A stretch of 64,000 bases of DNA from Puccinia triticina. Lineage: Eukaryota; Basidiomycota; Pucciniomycetes; Pucciniales; Pucciniaceae. Of the stretch, positions 8,301 to 17,391 are shown piece after piece. The first letter of the stretch is position 1; every line of letters starts with the position of its first letter. The notes beneath the pieces are model-generated. The model was not told the DNA's origin, did no database searches, and saw only the letters and a list, made by a program, of their open reading frames with translations. The DNA lies in the NCBI RefSeq assembly GCF_026914185.1, contig NC_070558.1, positions 3,596,001 to 3,660,000 on the forward strand, in the 5' to 3' direction. A program made the position numbers and the translations under genes.

Positions 8301-10469
8301 ATGGCCGACGCGGTCGGAGGCGCGAGACCCGCGAAGATGAAGAAGATCAAGCCTCAAGACGGCCTTAAGTTTGATGGATCCAATTTCAAGCGATTTCTAG
8401 CCGACTATGAACTGGCGGCCGAGTTGGATGACGCCTCTGATTACGACAAGGCTCGTCAAGTTGTGCGTTTCGTCGATAATGGCGAGACTCGGGACATTCT
8501 CGAGACGCTGGACGGACACAACCCGCCGGACTGGCCGAAGCTGAAGGCTGCGATGCTGGGTTATTGGGCGGATGTGGACACGGCAGTCTACACAGAGCTC
8601 GACATCGCTGGGCTAGTAGAGACGTGGACGAAGAAAGGTGGAGTCTCCTCGGTATCCAATTACCATTCGTTTCGTAAGGTTTGGGATCCGATTCAATCTT
8701 ACCTTGTCTCCAAAGGCCACATCGAGTCGGAAGAGGAGCTTAAAAAACAGTACTACCAGGCTTTCTCTGCCGGATTTCAAGGTCGAATCAGGGACCAGAT
8801 GATCAAAGACAACACTCTGGTGACAACGGTCGACAACCGAGCGCGGCTACCAGCTTTCAAGATAGTTCGCAGCGCGGTCGACACGGTCATGAAGGGTCAG
8901 ATATCCCTTTTGTTTGAGGATACGAGATCGTCCGCCCCGGTTTCGTCGCCCTTCCAGGAGGCGAACGAAATCATGAAGAAGATGGGGACGGACAAGCGCC
9001 CAGCGCCAGCAGCGGCAGACTCGAAGCCTGAACCCTCCGTTGATGAAATAACGAATATGTTTAAAGCCTTCGAACAGTACATGAAGCAGGGCGGCGGAAA
9101 ATCGGGACCGTCGGCCGAGCGAGGTCCAATGATCTGTTACTATTGTCACCGGGAAAATCACGGGACTTTGCGGTGCGCCGAGCTGCAAAAAGATCAGGAA
9201 GCGGGTCTCGTCGAGAAAAAGGGAAACAATTTTTTCCTGCCCAATGGGGCGCTCATTCCTTTCGACCGAAGTCGCCCGATTCGCCACGTAGTGGCCTCTT
9301 TTCCATCCAATCAGGCTTCAAGTTCTCGGGCTCAGTCTCCTGGGCCTCGTCCGACATCTCACTCGGCCTCCGTGGAGTTTAAGGCCAGCTGTGGGTCTTT
9401 AGAGCAATGGTACCCCCCGGTGGTTTCATCTCAATCGTTCTCGGGTGGGTACGACTCGGAGGCGGCTGGCAGGAAGAGGCATGAGGAGCCGAGGCCTTAC
9501 AAAGCTCCTTTGGCTCCGTCATCCCAGGCTAAACGGCCGCTTCGCAAGCCAGCAGTCGACCCGGGCGGTCCTATGGAGCCCGATGTGGCGGACGAGCAGG
9601 AACTCTTTGAGCGGATTATGAAAGATCCCGACCCTCAGCCCTCTCCGCCAAAGGACTCGCCAGCCAGGCCAGCCACGCCGCCTAAGGGTGCGGGAGCGCA
9701 GCCGAAGGTCCGCTTCGAGCGGAACGTCTCACGGGACCACCCAGACGCGGTGGATGGTTTCGTCAAGAAGATCTTTGAGCTTCCGGTCACGACGACAGTG
9801 GCGGAAATTTGTTCAGTCTCTCCGGCGGTATCGGATGGCGTTAAAAAGTGGGTCTCGCGGCGTCGTGTGGAGGTAGGCCCAGAGGATTTGAAGGTGCATT
9901 CGGGCACTTTGGCGGAGGGCCGTGAGTTTAGAGAAACCTCGCCGGACCCCTGTCTCTATTCCTGCCCACTTGGTTATCTGGCTTGCTTGATTGGAGGGGG
10001 GGAGAACGCCGCGTCTCCGTTGATCGACTCAGGGTCGCAGCTCAACATCATATCGGACACCATGGCGAATCGGTTTAACCTCACACCTCGGGTCAACTTC
10101 AGCTCCGCAGTCTATGGTATCAACAACCAGGCTTGCGAGCTGATTGGAGTCGCTGAGGACGTCCCTGTTCGGGTGGGTAAGAGTATCGTGGGCACCTGTC
10201 ACTTTTGGATTACCCGTCAGGACAGCCCTTTTATTCTAGGTCGTCCATTCTTGATGGACTTCGAAGCGACTCTTTTTTTCTCTCCCACGGCAGGGGAACG
10301 GATCATCTTGCCCGACCCCAAAGGTCGGAACATCGAGTTGTTGCTCTGTCCTATTGAAAAGGGTCAATGGGAGCGGGAGTTTCCGGCACACGGTCGAAAA
10401 GCGGTGTTGACGCACTGCGGGCGCATCTTGGAGCTGCCTGAGGGAGCGGAGGATCCGTCTTTTTTATAA
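8301..10469 (+). CDS. Gag-protease polyprotein
   Basis: This is a 722-codon open frame. The N-terminal 200 residues form the capsid-like region (KFDGSNFKRFLADYELAAEL, then FRKVWDPIQSYL). A CCHC zinc knuckle CYYCHRENHGTLRC lies at about residues 277-290 and binds genomic RNA. A disordered Ser/Pro-rich linker follows. The retropepsin-type aspartic protease lies near residues 570-660, with LIDSGSQLNIIS (active-site Asp in DSG) and FILGRPFLMD as the second conserved motif. The start Met is the first ATG after a repeated GTAAGT-containing cassette in the leader. The frame ends in TAA with no overlap to pol, so pol expression would need readthrough, a frameshift, splicing or reinitiation. Confidence 0.92.
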   Translation: MADAVGGARPAKMKKIKPQDGLKFDGSNFKRFLADYELAAELDDASDYDKARQVVRFVDNGETRDILETLDGHNPPDWPKLKAAMLGYWADVDTAVYTELDIAGLVETWTKKGGVSSVSNYHSFRKVWDPIQSYLVSKGHIESEEELKKQYYQAFSAGFQGRIRDQMIKDNTLVTTVDNRARLPAFKIVRSAVDTVMKGQISLLFEDTRSSAPVSSPFQEANEIMKKMGTDKRPAPAAADSKPEPSVDEITNMFKAFEQYMKQGGGKSGPSAERGPMICYYCHRENHGTLRCAELQKDQEAGLVEKKGNNFFLPNGALIPFDRSRPIRHVVASFPSNQASSSRAQSPGPRPTSHSASVEFKASCGSLEQWYPPVVSSQSFSGGYDSEAAGRKRHEEPRPYKAPLAPSSQAKRPLRKPAVDPGGPMEPDVADEQELFERIMKDPDPQPSPPKDSPARPATPPKGAGAQPKVRFERNVSRDHPDAVDGFVKKIFELPVTTTVAEICSVSPAVSDGVKKWVSRRRVEVGPEDLKVHSGTLAEGREFRETSPDPCLYSCPLGYLACLIGGGENAASPLIDSGSQLNIISDTMANRFNLTPRVNFSSAVYGINNQACELIGVAEDVPVRVGKSIVGTCHFWITRQDSPFILGRPFLMDFEATLFFSPTAGERIILPDPKGRNIELLLCPIEKGQWEREFPAHGRKAVLTHCGRILELPEGAEDPSFL

Positions 10470-10790
10470 GGGGAGTTGGTCCATCAGCTGGCGGGTTTAA
10501 TCTAGGGCCTTGCACTCGGTCAGCGGATTCAACTCAACCCTCAGAGGCCCACAGTAGCGCTTTCTTTCCTTTCTCGATTCGGTCTTCTTTGGTCTCGTCT
10601 GTTCAAAACATCAAAACTCAAAAACAGCAGCAAAATCAAAAATCATCAAAAAAATTCGCTTCTTCGGTCTTTCAGTCTCCGTTTCTCTCTCCCTCAGAAT
10701 CATTCTCACTCGATCCTTCAAAGAGGATTCGGCCGCTTCAAGCGGCTAGTTTGGTAGTGGACTCGCATCAGGGGTACTCAGCGGGGGCAC

Positions 10791-10885
10791 AAAGTACAAA
10801 AGTAAGTCCCCTCCTTGGTATGCATCTCCGGGTAGCTACTACCGTTATCTCGAAAACATTACCCTGTGCCACGCACGTGAGCGAC
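10791..10885 (+). repeat. GTAAGT cassette copy B
   Basis: The copy runs from AAAAGTAAGTCCCCTCCTT to the GTGAGCG near 10880. It shares with the other copies the order GTAAGTCCCC, TATGCATCTCCG, CTACCG, and GTGAGC at the end. It lies in the coding spacer before RT. Confidence 0.7.
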
Positions 10886-10934
10886 TCGTCGGAACCCCGT
10901 TTTTCCTCCACTTTAGATGGGACCCTATCCCTTG

Positions 10935-11120
10935 ATCTTCGTCTCCGCAAAGAGAATAAACTATCCCTTGATCCTTGTCTCCGCAAAGAGAATAAACTAC
11001 TCCCCCTCCGTGAAGAGGCTAAACTATTTACGTCATTTGACGGCCTCCGCAATGAGGTTAAACTTCCGAGCCTCCGCGACGAGGATAAACTAAAGATCCT
11101 CCGCAATGAGGTGAAACTAG
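10935..11120 (+). repeat. Tandem L-R-x-E-x-K-L repeat with hairpin in each unit
   Basis: Six units of about 24-36 bases read [T/C]CTC, a six-base loop (CGCAAA, CGTGAA, CGCAAT or CGCGAC), then GAG[A/G], then [A/T/G]xAAAC. The first two stems are TCTC/GAGA and the later ones CCTC/GAGG, so the end base pair changes from T-A to C-G together. The encoded protein repeats L-R-[KNDE]-E-x-K-L. Confidence 0.75.
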
Positions 11121-11184
11121 GTACTTATCGGTTGGAATGTGAAGGAGGCGTGGTGGAGTTTGGTGTTCCGCGGAGGTTGGGAGA

Positions 11185-11275
11185 CGTAGAAGTAAGTTCC
11201 TCCCATAGTTGCACCTCCGAGGGTCCCTCTACACGTCGTAAAAACCCTACTCCAGCCACACTTGTGAGCCACAAA
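11185..11275 (+). repeat. GTAAGT cassette copy C
   Basis: TAGAAGTAAGTTCCTCCCAT, then TAGTTGCACCTCCG, ending near CTTGTGAGCC. It is closest to copy A in the TTGCACCTCCG part. Confidence 0.75.
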
Positions 11276-12236
11276 TCTCCCTTTTGCTCTTCGTTCTCAG
11301 AGAAGGCGGCGTTCAAAAATGGCGCGGAGCATCGGACTTGGCGTTTGCTCGAGAATGGTCTCAATCACGGCGCACAGTTGGCGCTTGCGGAAGCGTGGAA
11401 GGGAGGCGCTCTTCTCTCTTTCGCCGCCAAATACAAGCCCGTGGCCCGGAAAGTCAAGCCGGTAAATCAACCCATGCCGCAAAACCTAAACCCTCCGTTG
11501 CAGCGGCCCCCTTTGTCTCGCGATCCTTATCGTGGACTTCCCAGATCCCTCGCGGGTCCCTTCGCGCCGAGTGGGCGGGTTACTGAAGAGAGTCTCCAGG
11601 TGGTAAATTTCGGTCCGCCTGGATGGTTGCGTCCCGCCGAGTTGAACTTAATCAAGAACCTACTAGCAGAGCGGAATCTGGCCATCGCTTTCAATGACTC
11701 TCAGCGAGGACTCCTTAAGGAGTCCTATGGACTTCCTTACATCATCCCGGTCATCGAGCACGAGCCCTGGCAGAAGCGCAAGATCCCGATCCCGGCCGCA
11801 AAGCTGGAAGAGTACACCAAACTGATTAGAGAGCGAGTCCGAACTGGCCTATACAAGCAGTCGACTTCATCGTACTCAAGCCCGGTCTTTTGTGTCCTCA
11901 AAAGCAACGGTAAACTTCGGATTGTTCATGACCTTCAGCCACTAAATAAAGTCACGGTTAAAGACGCGGGTGTTCCGCCGGCCACTGAAGAGTTCGTGGA
12001 GTCATTCTCAGGGCGCGCGTGTTACGGGCTTGGCGACATCATGGGCGGCTACGACGAGCGCACGCTACATCCTATTTCTTGCCCCCTCACTACTTTTGAT
12101 ACCCCACTGGGGCGGTTCCAGCTCACTTGTCTCCCGCAGGGTGCCACTAATTCTGTCGCCGTTTACCAGGCGCAGATGGTGTGGATCTTGCAGGAGGAGA
12201 TCCCGGACCATGCTGGGATTTTTATTGATGATGGAT

Positions 12237-13218
12237 TGGGGGCATCAAGGGCCCCATTTCGGATTACAACAACGAGCTGGTCCCCTGGCACTCCGGTATT
12301 CGGCGCTTCATTTGGGAGTACGCAGAGACGTTGGAGCGGATTCTTTTCCGAATCGAGGAGTCGGGTTTGACTGTATCGGCATCGAAGCTGGCGGCGTGTG
12401 TTCCCGCCCTCGAGATCGTCGGGCACGTGGTGTGCAAAGAGGGCCGGCGCATGGCGAAGAGTAAAGTCAAAAAGATACTCTCCTGGCCGACCCCGGTGAA
12501 TGCGACAGAGGTTCGAGGCTTTTTGGGAGTGGTGGTGTATGTCCGCATTTTTATCCCCTCCCTATCTCAAATCTGTCTTCCGCTCCGACGCCTGATGCGC
12601 AAGGACATGGATTTCATTTGGACTGAGGTTTGTGAGAGAGCATTCAAGGAGCTGAAGAGAGTTGTAGGGAGGGATATTGTGCTGGTCAAGATCAATTACA
12701 GGCCCAGCGCTGGGAAAATTAAGCTGGCGGTCGATTCTAGTTTCCACGCGGCCGGAGCGGTGCTTTCTCAGGAGGACCAAGAAGGCCTTGACCGGCCCGC
12801 ACTGTATGAATCACTCCTTTTCTCGGACACGGAGTCTCGATATTCTCAACCTAAACTCGAGCTATGCGGCGTGGCGCGAATCCTCAAGAAACTTCAGACG
12901 GTTTCACAGGGCCAGCATTTTGAGCTTCAGGTCGACGCCCAATCACTTATTCAAATGATCAACGCCCCCAGTCTACCCAACGCGCCAATGACGCGCTGGG
13001 TCTTGTTCATCCAGCTCTTCTCATTCGATATTGTCCATTGCCCCGGCAAATTTTTCACTATGCCCAACGGCCTTTCACGGCGGCCGCAGGGCAACGAAGA
13101 CTCCGACCCGCCATCTTCGGATTTTGACGAAGATCTGCCTCATGTGAGGCCGTTACATTCCTACGTGGCCGGCCCTAGGAAAGTCTACACAGGGTATCAG
13201 GAGGGTTTTTGGCGGTAG
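12237..13218 (+). pseudogene. Pol part 2: RT thumb and RNase H
   Basis: In the frame entered after the break, the RT connection reads SKVKKILSWPTPVNATEVRG and FLGVVVYVRIFIPSLS, the usual gypsy thumb/connection. The RNase H domain follows, with KLAVDSSFHAAGAVLSQ (first Asp), YSQPKLELCGVARIL (Glu) and LQVDAQSL (Asp). The block ends with FDIVHCPGKFFTMPNGLSR, the expected histidine-region motif before integrase. The frame stops at TAG 13216-13218 and continues in the same frame as integrase, so TAG is probably a mutated Trp codon (FWR-stop-MEAYL). Confidence 0.88.
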
Positions 13219-14463
13219 ATGGAGGCTTATCTCACGACGTTGGCTCGCCCGGACGGCATGGACGCTAAGCAGTTCCGCGCCCTCAAATGCAAGGCATCCG
13301 CCTTTTTCATTCAAGCCGGCCGCCTCTTGAAGCGAGGGAGTCCCTTGCCCAGGATTGTGGTCACAATCCCCACCAAGCAGGATGAAATCCTCAGCAAGCT
13401 CCACGAGGATCTCGGGCACCGTGGTGTCGCGGAGACGTACCGCTGGGTTGCAGATCGATTTTGGTGGCCGGGTCTAAAACAGACTGTTGCTCGCTGGTGT
13501 CAGAGCTGCGAGGCCTGCCAGAAGAGGGATTTGAAGCGACCTCTGGAGCCGCGCTACCCGGCTGGAGAGGAAACGGTGTTCGGACGAGTATTGATGGACG
13601 CCGTTCACATCAAAGCGGGAGGTGCCAAGTATTTGATTGTCGCTCGAGATGACTTTTCCGGGTGGGTGGAAGCAAAGTTTCTCAACAATCTCACCTCTGA
13701 GGCGGTCGCAGCTTTCCTCCAGGAAAACTGGACTATGCGCTACGGCCTGGCGCGCTCTTACTCAACAGATGGTGGCTCCGAATTTGGCGGGGCTCTAGCG
13801 GATATGCTGCGATCATTGCCGGGCCAGCATCGAGTCTCTACGCCCTACTACCCCGAAGGGCAGGGTATGGTTGAGCGGGGACACGGCCCTCTGAAAGCGG
13901 CGTTAGTCAAGCTGGCGGGCGAGTCGGGCAAGAACTGTCAGAAGTTCCTGCCCTTGGTTTTGTTTGCTGATCGAATCTCAACTAAGCGCACGACGGGTTA
14001 TTCCCCGTATGAGCTTGTTTTCGGGCAGCGCGCGGCCCTGCCAATTGATTTAGACATCGAATCCTACCTCGGCGTCGACTGGGAAGAAGTCCGCGACACG
14101 GCGGATCTGCTGGTGGCGCGGTCTAAGCAGCTAGAGAGAAGTGAAGAAACTCGGGCGGTTGCGTACGAGCGCATGATGAAGGCGCGCGGCGAATTGGTAC
14201 GCTACTGGGAAGACAAGAACTCAAGTCGATTCCGTGTTCCGCTCTCCGTGGGCGACCTTGTTCGGGCCTACAACCGATCCCTGGAAGTTCAGTGGGGGCA
14301 GCTATTTGCTCACAAGTGGAACGGCCCCTACCGAGTCGTCAAGCAGGTTCAAGGAGGGTCTTATGTTCTGTCTGAGCTCGATGGGACGCAGCTCAAGCGC
14401 CGGTTTGCGGCGGATCAGGTCAAGCGGTACTTTCTGCGTGGGGGCATTGCTGACCAGAAGTAA
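13219..14463 (+). CDS. Integrase, Ty3/gypsy type
   Basis: This 414-codon frame follows the upstream TAG in the same frame. It contains the HHCC zinc domain (LHEDLGHRGVAETY then CQSCEACQKR), the DDE core (MDAVHIKAGG, YSTDGGSEFGG, and YYPEGQGMVERGHGPLK carrying the Glu), and a C-terminal GPY/F-like module (HKWNGPYRVVKQ). The domain inserts the cDNA into the genome. No chromodomain is visible after GPY/F. The stop TAA lies inside the AAGTAAGT of cassette D. Expression from the element would be as part of pol, so the Met at 13219 is not a real start. Confidence 0.9.
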   Translation: MEAYLTTLARPDGMDAKQFRALKCKASAFFIQAGRLLKRGSPLPRIVVTIPTKQDEILSKLHEDLGHRGVAETYRWVADRFWWPGLKQTVARWCQSCEACQKRDLKRPLEPRYPAGEETVFGRVLMDAVHIKAGGAKYLIVARDDFSGWVEAKFLNNLTSEAVAAFLQENWTMRYGLARSYSTDGGSEFGGALADMLRSLPGQHRVSTPYYPEGQGMVERGHGPLKAALVKLAGESGKNCQKFLPLVLFADRISTKRTTGYSPYELVFGQRAALPIDLDIESYLGVDWEEVRDTADLLVARSKQLERSEETRAVAYERMMKARGELVRYWEDKNSSRFRVPLSVGDLVRAYNRSLEVQWGQLFAHKWNGPYRVVKQVQGGSYVLSELDGTQLKRRFAADQVKRYFLRGGIADQK

Positions 14464-14546
14464 GTCCCCCTCCTTAGTATGCACAGTAGCGTTTCTCTAC
14501 ACTTTTTGTAAGCATTACATTGCCACTTTGTGAGCCGCCCGCGGGA
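14453..14546 (+). repeat. GTAAGT cassette copy D (at integrase stop)
   Basis: AGAAGTAAGTCCCCCTCCTT, then TAGTATGCAC, TCTCTAC and CACTTTGTGAGCCG. The pol stop codon TAA is part of the shared GTAAGT motif. Confidence 0.75.
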
Positions 14547-14607
14547 CCTTTGTTGGGTTTTTCTTTCCAGGTTCCCCTGTCTTTCTTTGGCCGCATGGAA
14601 TATTGAA

Positions 14608-14641
14608 GGAGTCTGGGGACAGACTCCAAGTGGTGGGTGGA
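14608..14641 (+). promoter_or_regulatory. Hairpin and purine-rich tract before 3' LTR
   Basis: GGAGTCT (14608-14614) pairs with AGACTCC (14621-14627) around GGGGAC. It is followed by AAGTGGTGGGTGGA directly against the LTR start. This is where the polypurine tract for plus-strand priming should be, although the tract is interrupted by T residues. Confidence 0.5.
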
Positions 14642-15566
14642 TGTGGTGGCCCCTCCCGTGGCCAGCTAGTCAGGATCATCGCCGCCGCTGGGATTGTCAT
14701 CAAGAGTCCAGTTTCAGTTTCATTCCTCAAGTCTCAAGAAACATCAAGATCCTCAAGACCCTCACAAATTCATCCTCCCCCCCATCTTTCCTCATCTTTC
14801 ATTCCTCTTCTTCCATACTCCTTTCCCCCCCCTCTCTTTTTTTTTCTTTCTCCCATCTTTCCATCTCCTTTTCTTCTCAGTCCCCATCACCTTTCAGTTT
14901 TCTTGGTCCTAACACAGCGCCTGCTGTGGGTTTTTTTTCCTGGTTATTTCTGGTTCTCTTCCTTCTGTTTTGTTCTGTTTGTCTGTCCTGAGTGTTTCTG
15001 CCTTCTCCTTCTTCTTTCCATTCTTCTTTCCTCTGGTTCTTCTTTTGTCTCCTCACACTTTCATTTCTTTGTTTCTTTGCCTTGTGTTCTCTGTTTCCTG
15101 TTCCTCTTGTTTGTTGTGTGTGTGTGCGCGCGTAGCGCGCGGAGGAGATGATGAAATACATGTGACATGTCACCCGGAGTCCAAGTTCAGCTCGAACTTG
15201 GATGATGGGTGGGCATGGCATTCTGATCCCCAGAATACGGACCATCACGGAGCTTATAGATCATATCTTCAGAGTTTCAACTTACGGGCTCCGCCCGCCG
15301 ATCATCTTTTGTCCAGAATCTCAGATCCCTTTCCTTCCCCTCTTTAAGATCACTTCTCATTCCCCCAACAACAAAAAAAAAAAAAAAAACCGCCGCCGAG
15401 GATCCAAAACCCCGGCGAACCTCTCAAAACCACCTCAACCACAAAGCTATCCCAGATCCCCCCATTTCAGCGCTCAACCTTCACGGACCGCCCACCTCGA
15501 GGGCAGCCTAAACAGCACCCATCCCCTCACGCGACTGCCTCCGCTTGTATGGACAGGAGTTCCTCA
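14642..15566 (+). repeat. 3' LTR of gypsy element
   Basis: This is nearly identical to 6933-7854, with about six substitutions and a longer A run near 15372-15389. The LTR ends at the shared CCTCA. Downstream sequence continues the interrupted older frame. Confidence 0.95.
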
Positions 15567-16100
15567 CCGCCCTCCTGCCCTCCACCGACTGCTGCCCCAA
15601 GACCGAGCGCGTTCCTCTCTGAGATCTCCTCCTCCACGCCCTCCGCCACCCACTCCTCAGAACCTTCAAGGTCCAAGAAGCCGGCCGCGAAACCCCCAGG
15701 TCCTTCCTACAGCTCAGCTTCTTCAAGATCATCCATCTCCCCCGATCCTTGCCCCTGTTTTCCCTCCATCAGCACCAACGACTCCTAACCGACTTCAGAA
15801 ACATTTCACGTTTGTCCCGCTCCGCCCGTCCCAACCATTGCCCCCTCAGCCCATCAAACATCTCCCAAACCAATCCCCATCAGCCCTTCCGGGCCCACTT
15901 CCGCACCCTCCCTCCCCTCGCCAAAGGCATCCTACTCTGGAAAAATCTCCTCGACGCCCTCCTCTGCCTGCTCCTCGAAACCGGTGCTGGTTGCGCATCC
16001 TGCCTCCCCTGCGCATCCCTCGCCTACCGTCCCCCTTCTTCCTCCGGGGCCCTCTCCAGCGACCCTTGGTTTGCCGCACCCGTCGACGCAGCCTGAAAAT
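15567..16100 (+). pseudogene. Right part of the sequence interrupted by the gypsy element
   Basis: Joined to 6899-6932 after removing one target duplication, the frame continues M-D-D-P-G-S-S-K-S-P-P-P-S-C-P and stays open to 15788. Other frames remain open and Pro/Arg-rich to about 16100, as expected for C-rich, T-poor sequence. No domain is recognised. Confidence 0.35.
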
Positions 16101-16759
16101 TCTCTCAATTGGTGAAACTGGTGTCAGGGTTGGCTGGGGAGGGGACTGCACTGAACCCCCTCAAGGTACATCATGAAGCTAATGTGATGTGCTCCACATT
16201 GCCACCAATTAGTATCAAAAATCAAAGACTACAAAAAAACCTTTCAGTAAAAAAACTTAGTGGTTTGATTCTCATCCAAGTGTTAAATTTAATTGTATCC
16301 AAAAGCCCCCCATAGTGTTTTTGATCAAGCATGGAGAACTACTACTGCAGTTCTTCTTGACCAGCCCTGTTTGACTATCATTTATTTTAACTTTGTTTCC
16401 TCCTTCCTCCTCTCACTTTTATGGAATCTGCACTCCAGTAATGATATCTCACACTTGTTTGAAGTGTGTTCCTCATTGTGGTGATGAATTCAAACCTCTA
16501 GGATGAGCTCTGGCTGCCTTCCTTTTCAATGAAATGCAGTCACAGGCGTCATATTCCTCACTTCTTGGGATAGCCTATATACTGCAGGAATTTCATTGTG
16601 CTTTTCAATATAACAAATAGTTGATCTCTACTGATCAGCATATACACAATGGCTTTATCATAAGATAACATCTTGCTGATCTAGCTGAGGAAGAATGGGG
16701 GGTAGGGGGGTGAGGGGAAAACCTTTGGTTTGCAGCGGCGTAGCCGCCTTGGCCTCTAG
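16101..16759 (+). mobile_element. Helitron-like fragment with 3' terminus (copy 1)
   Basis: The end at 16735-16759 is a GCGGC/GCCGC hairpin (16735-16739, 16743-16747) followed by TTGGCCTCTAG and then T at 16760. A hairpin near CTRR next to a T is the Helitron 3' signature. The same end sequence recurs at 22143-22168 and 23946-23972 with different sequence upstream. No Rep/helicase gene is present, and a 5' TC end cannot be fixed; a candidate is TCAGGGTTGGCTGG at about 16124. The Helitron end abuts the broken copia integrase. Confidence 0.6.
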
Positions 16760-17391
16760 TTGTTGATTAAAACCAATACATATTGGAATGAGCCCTGAGA
16801 ATTTGGCGAAATCTGTAAAACATCCATATGAATCATTCTGAAAGGAGCGGAGGTGGAAGGAAGGGGATTGGTGTGTGAAGACCGCTTAAGCTTCACCATT
16901 CTACACACCTCGCAGTTAATTGAAGATCCAGTTTTTTCCATCGGAGTCATTTTCATCAACTCAAAGAATTTCTTCAAGTAATTGTCGGAAGGATGTCCGA
17001 CAATTACGTGCCAGTCTTTAAGAGCATTGCTTTCATTTATTGACAGCAACGATTGCGATGTGACTACACTGGAGCCAGATGAGACATAGAGATCCCCTAT
17101 TCGTGGAAATTTCTCAATTACCGTTTGTCCCATGTATACCAAGAACAGTTTGTTCTTGTGTACGCAATGAAAACCATGATCTTCAAGCTGAGACACTGAA
17201 ATCAAGTTGCACTTGCCCGATGGCGCCAAATATACCGGAAATATATTATACTTTCCGAAACGCATAGAGCCCGTATGAGTGATGTTGATTGAGCCCGAAT
17301 AAGTACGCATCTTCTTAGAAACAGGTTGCAAGTTGGATAAAAGACGAGAGTCGGAGACCGTAGATTTTGAAGCACCTGTGTCAAGTACCAA
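16756..17391 (-). pseudogene. Copia pol start: protease, pre-integrase and integrase N-terminus
   Basis: LVLDTGASKSTVSD is the aspartic protease active site (DTG). A GAG-pre-integrase zinc region follows (WHVIVGHPSDNYLKKFF and CEVCRMVKLKRSSH, carrying the His and Cys residues). The integrase core begins with MIHMDVLQISP (first Asp) and stops in VLVLINN, where the Helitron end begins. The frame is continuous with gag except for one TGA at 17389-17391, in a position where copia polyproteins normally read through as a single ORF, so it is probably a point mutation. Confidence 0.85.

Larger units (their letters stand above)
10589..12240 (+). pseudogene. Pol part 1: spacer and reverse transcriptase
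   Basis: The open frame begins at about 10589. Its first ~330 residues are not a known domain and include a repeated L-R-x-E-x-K-L motif (10935-11115). The RT follows: PIPAAKLEEY entry, SSPVFCVLKSNGKLRIVHDL, YGLGDIMGGYDE (motif A), LPQGATNS (motif B) and IFIDDG (motif C catalytic DD). At about 12232-12240 the frame breaks. RT-specific sequence continues one base out of phase (GGIKGPISDYNNELV), as expected from loss of one base in the G-rich spot after DDG. The remaining open frame to 12370 is therefore out-of-frame text. This breaks the polyprotein unless it is an assembly error. Confidence 0.88.
6933..15566 (+). mobile_element. Ty3/gypsy LTR retrotransposon, nearly full length
   Basis: Direct repeats of 922 and 925 bp (6933-7854 and 14642-15566) start TGTGGTGG and end CTCA. 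They flank gag-protease, reverse transcriptase/RNase H and integrase in the Ty3/gypsy order. The bases outside are CCGC on both sides, or ACCGC on both sides if the last A is not counted in the LTR; this is the target duplication. A tRNA-type primer site follows the 5' LTR directly. The LTRs differ by about six substitutions and a short A-run indel, so the insertion is young. The copy is not intact: pol has one frameshift and one stop codon. Confidence 0.95.

Noticed and set aside
12241..12370. Continuation of the pol ORF to 12370
   Set aside because: The sequence after FIDDG in this frame is not RT-like, and RT homology continues in another frame.
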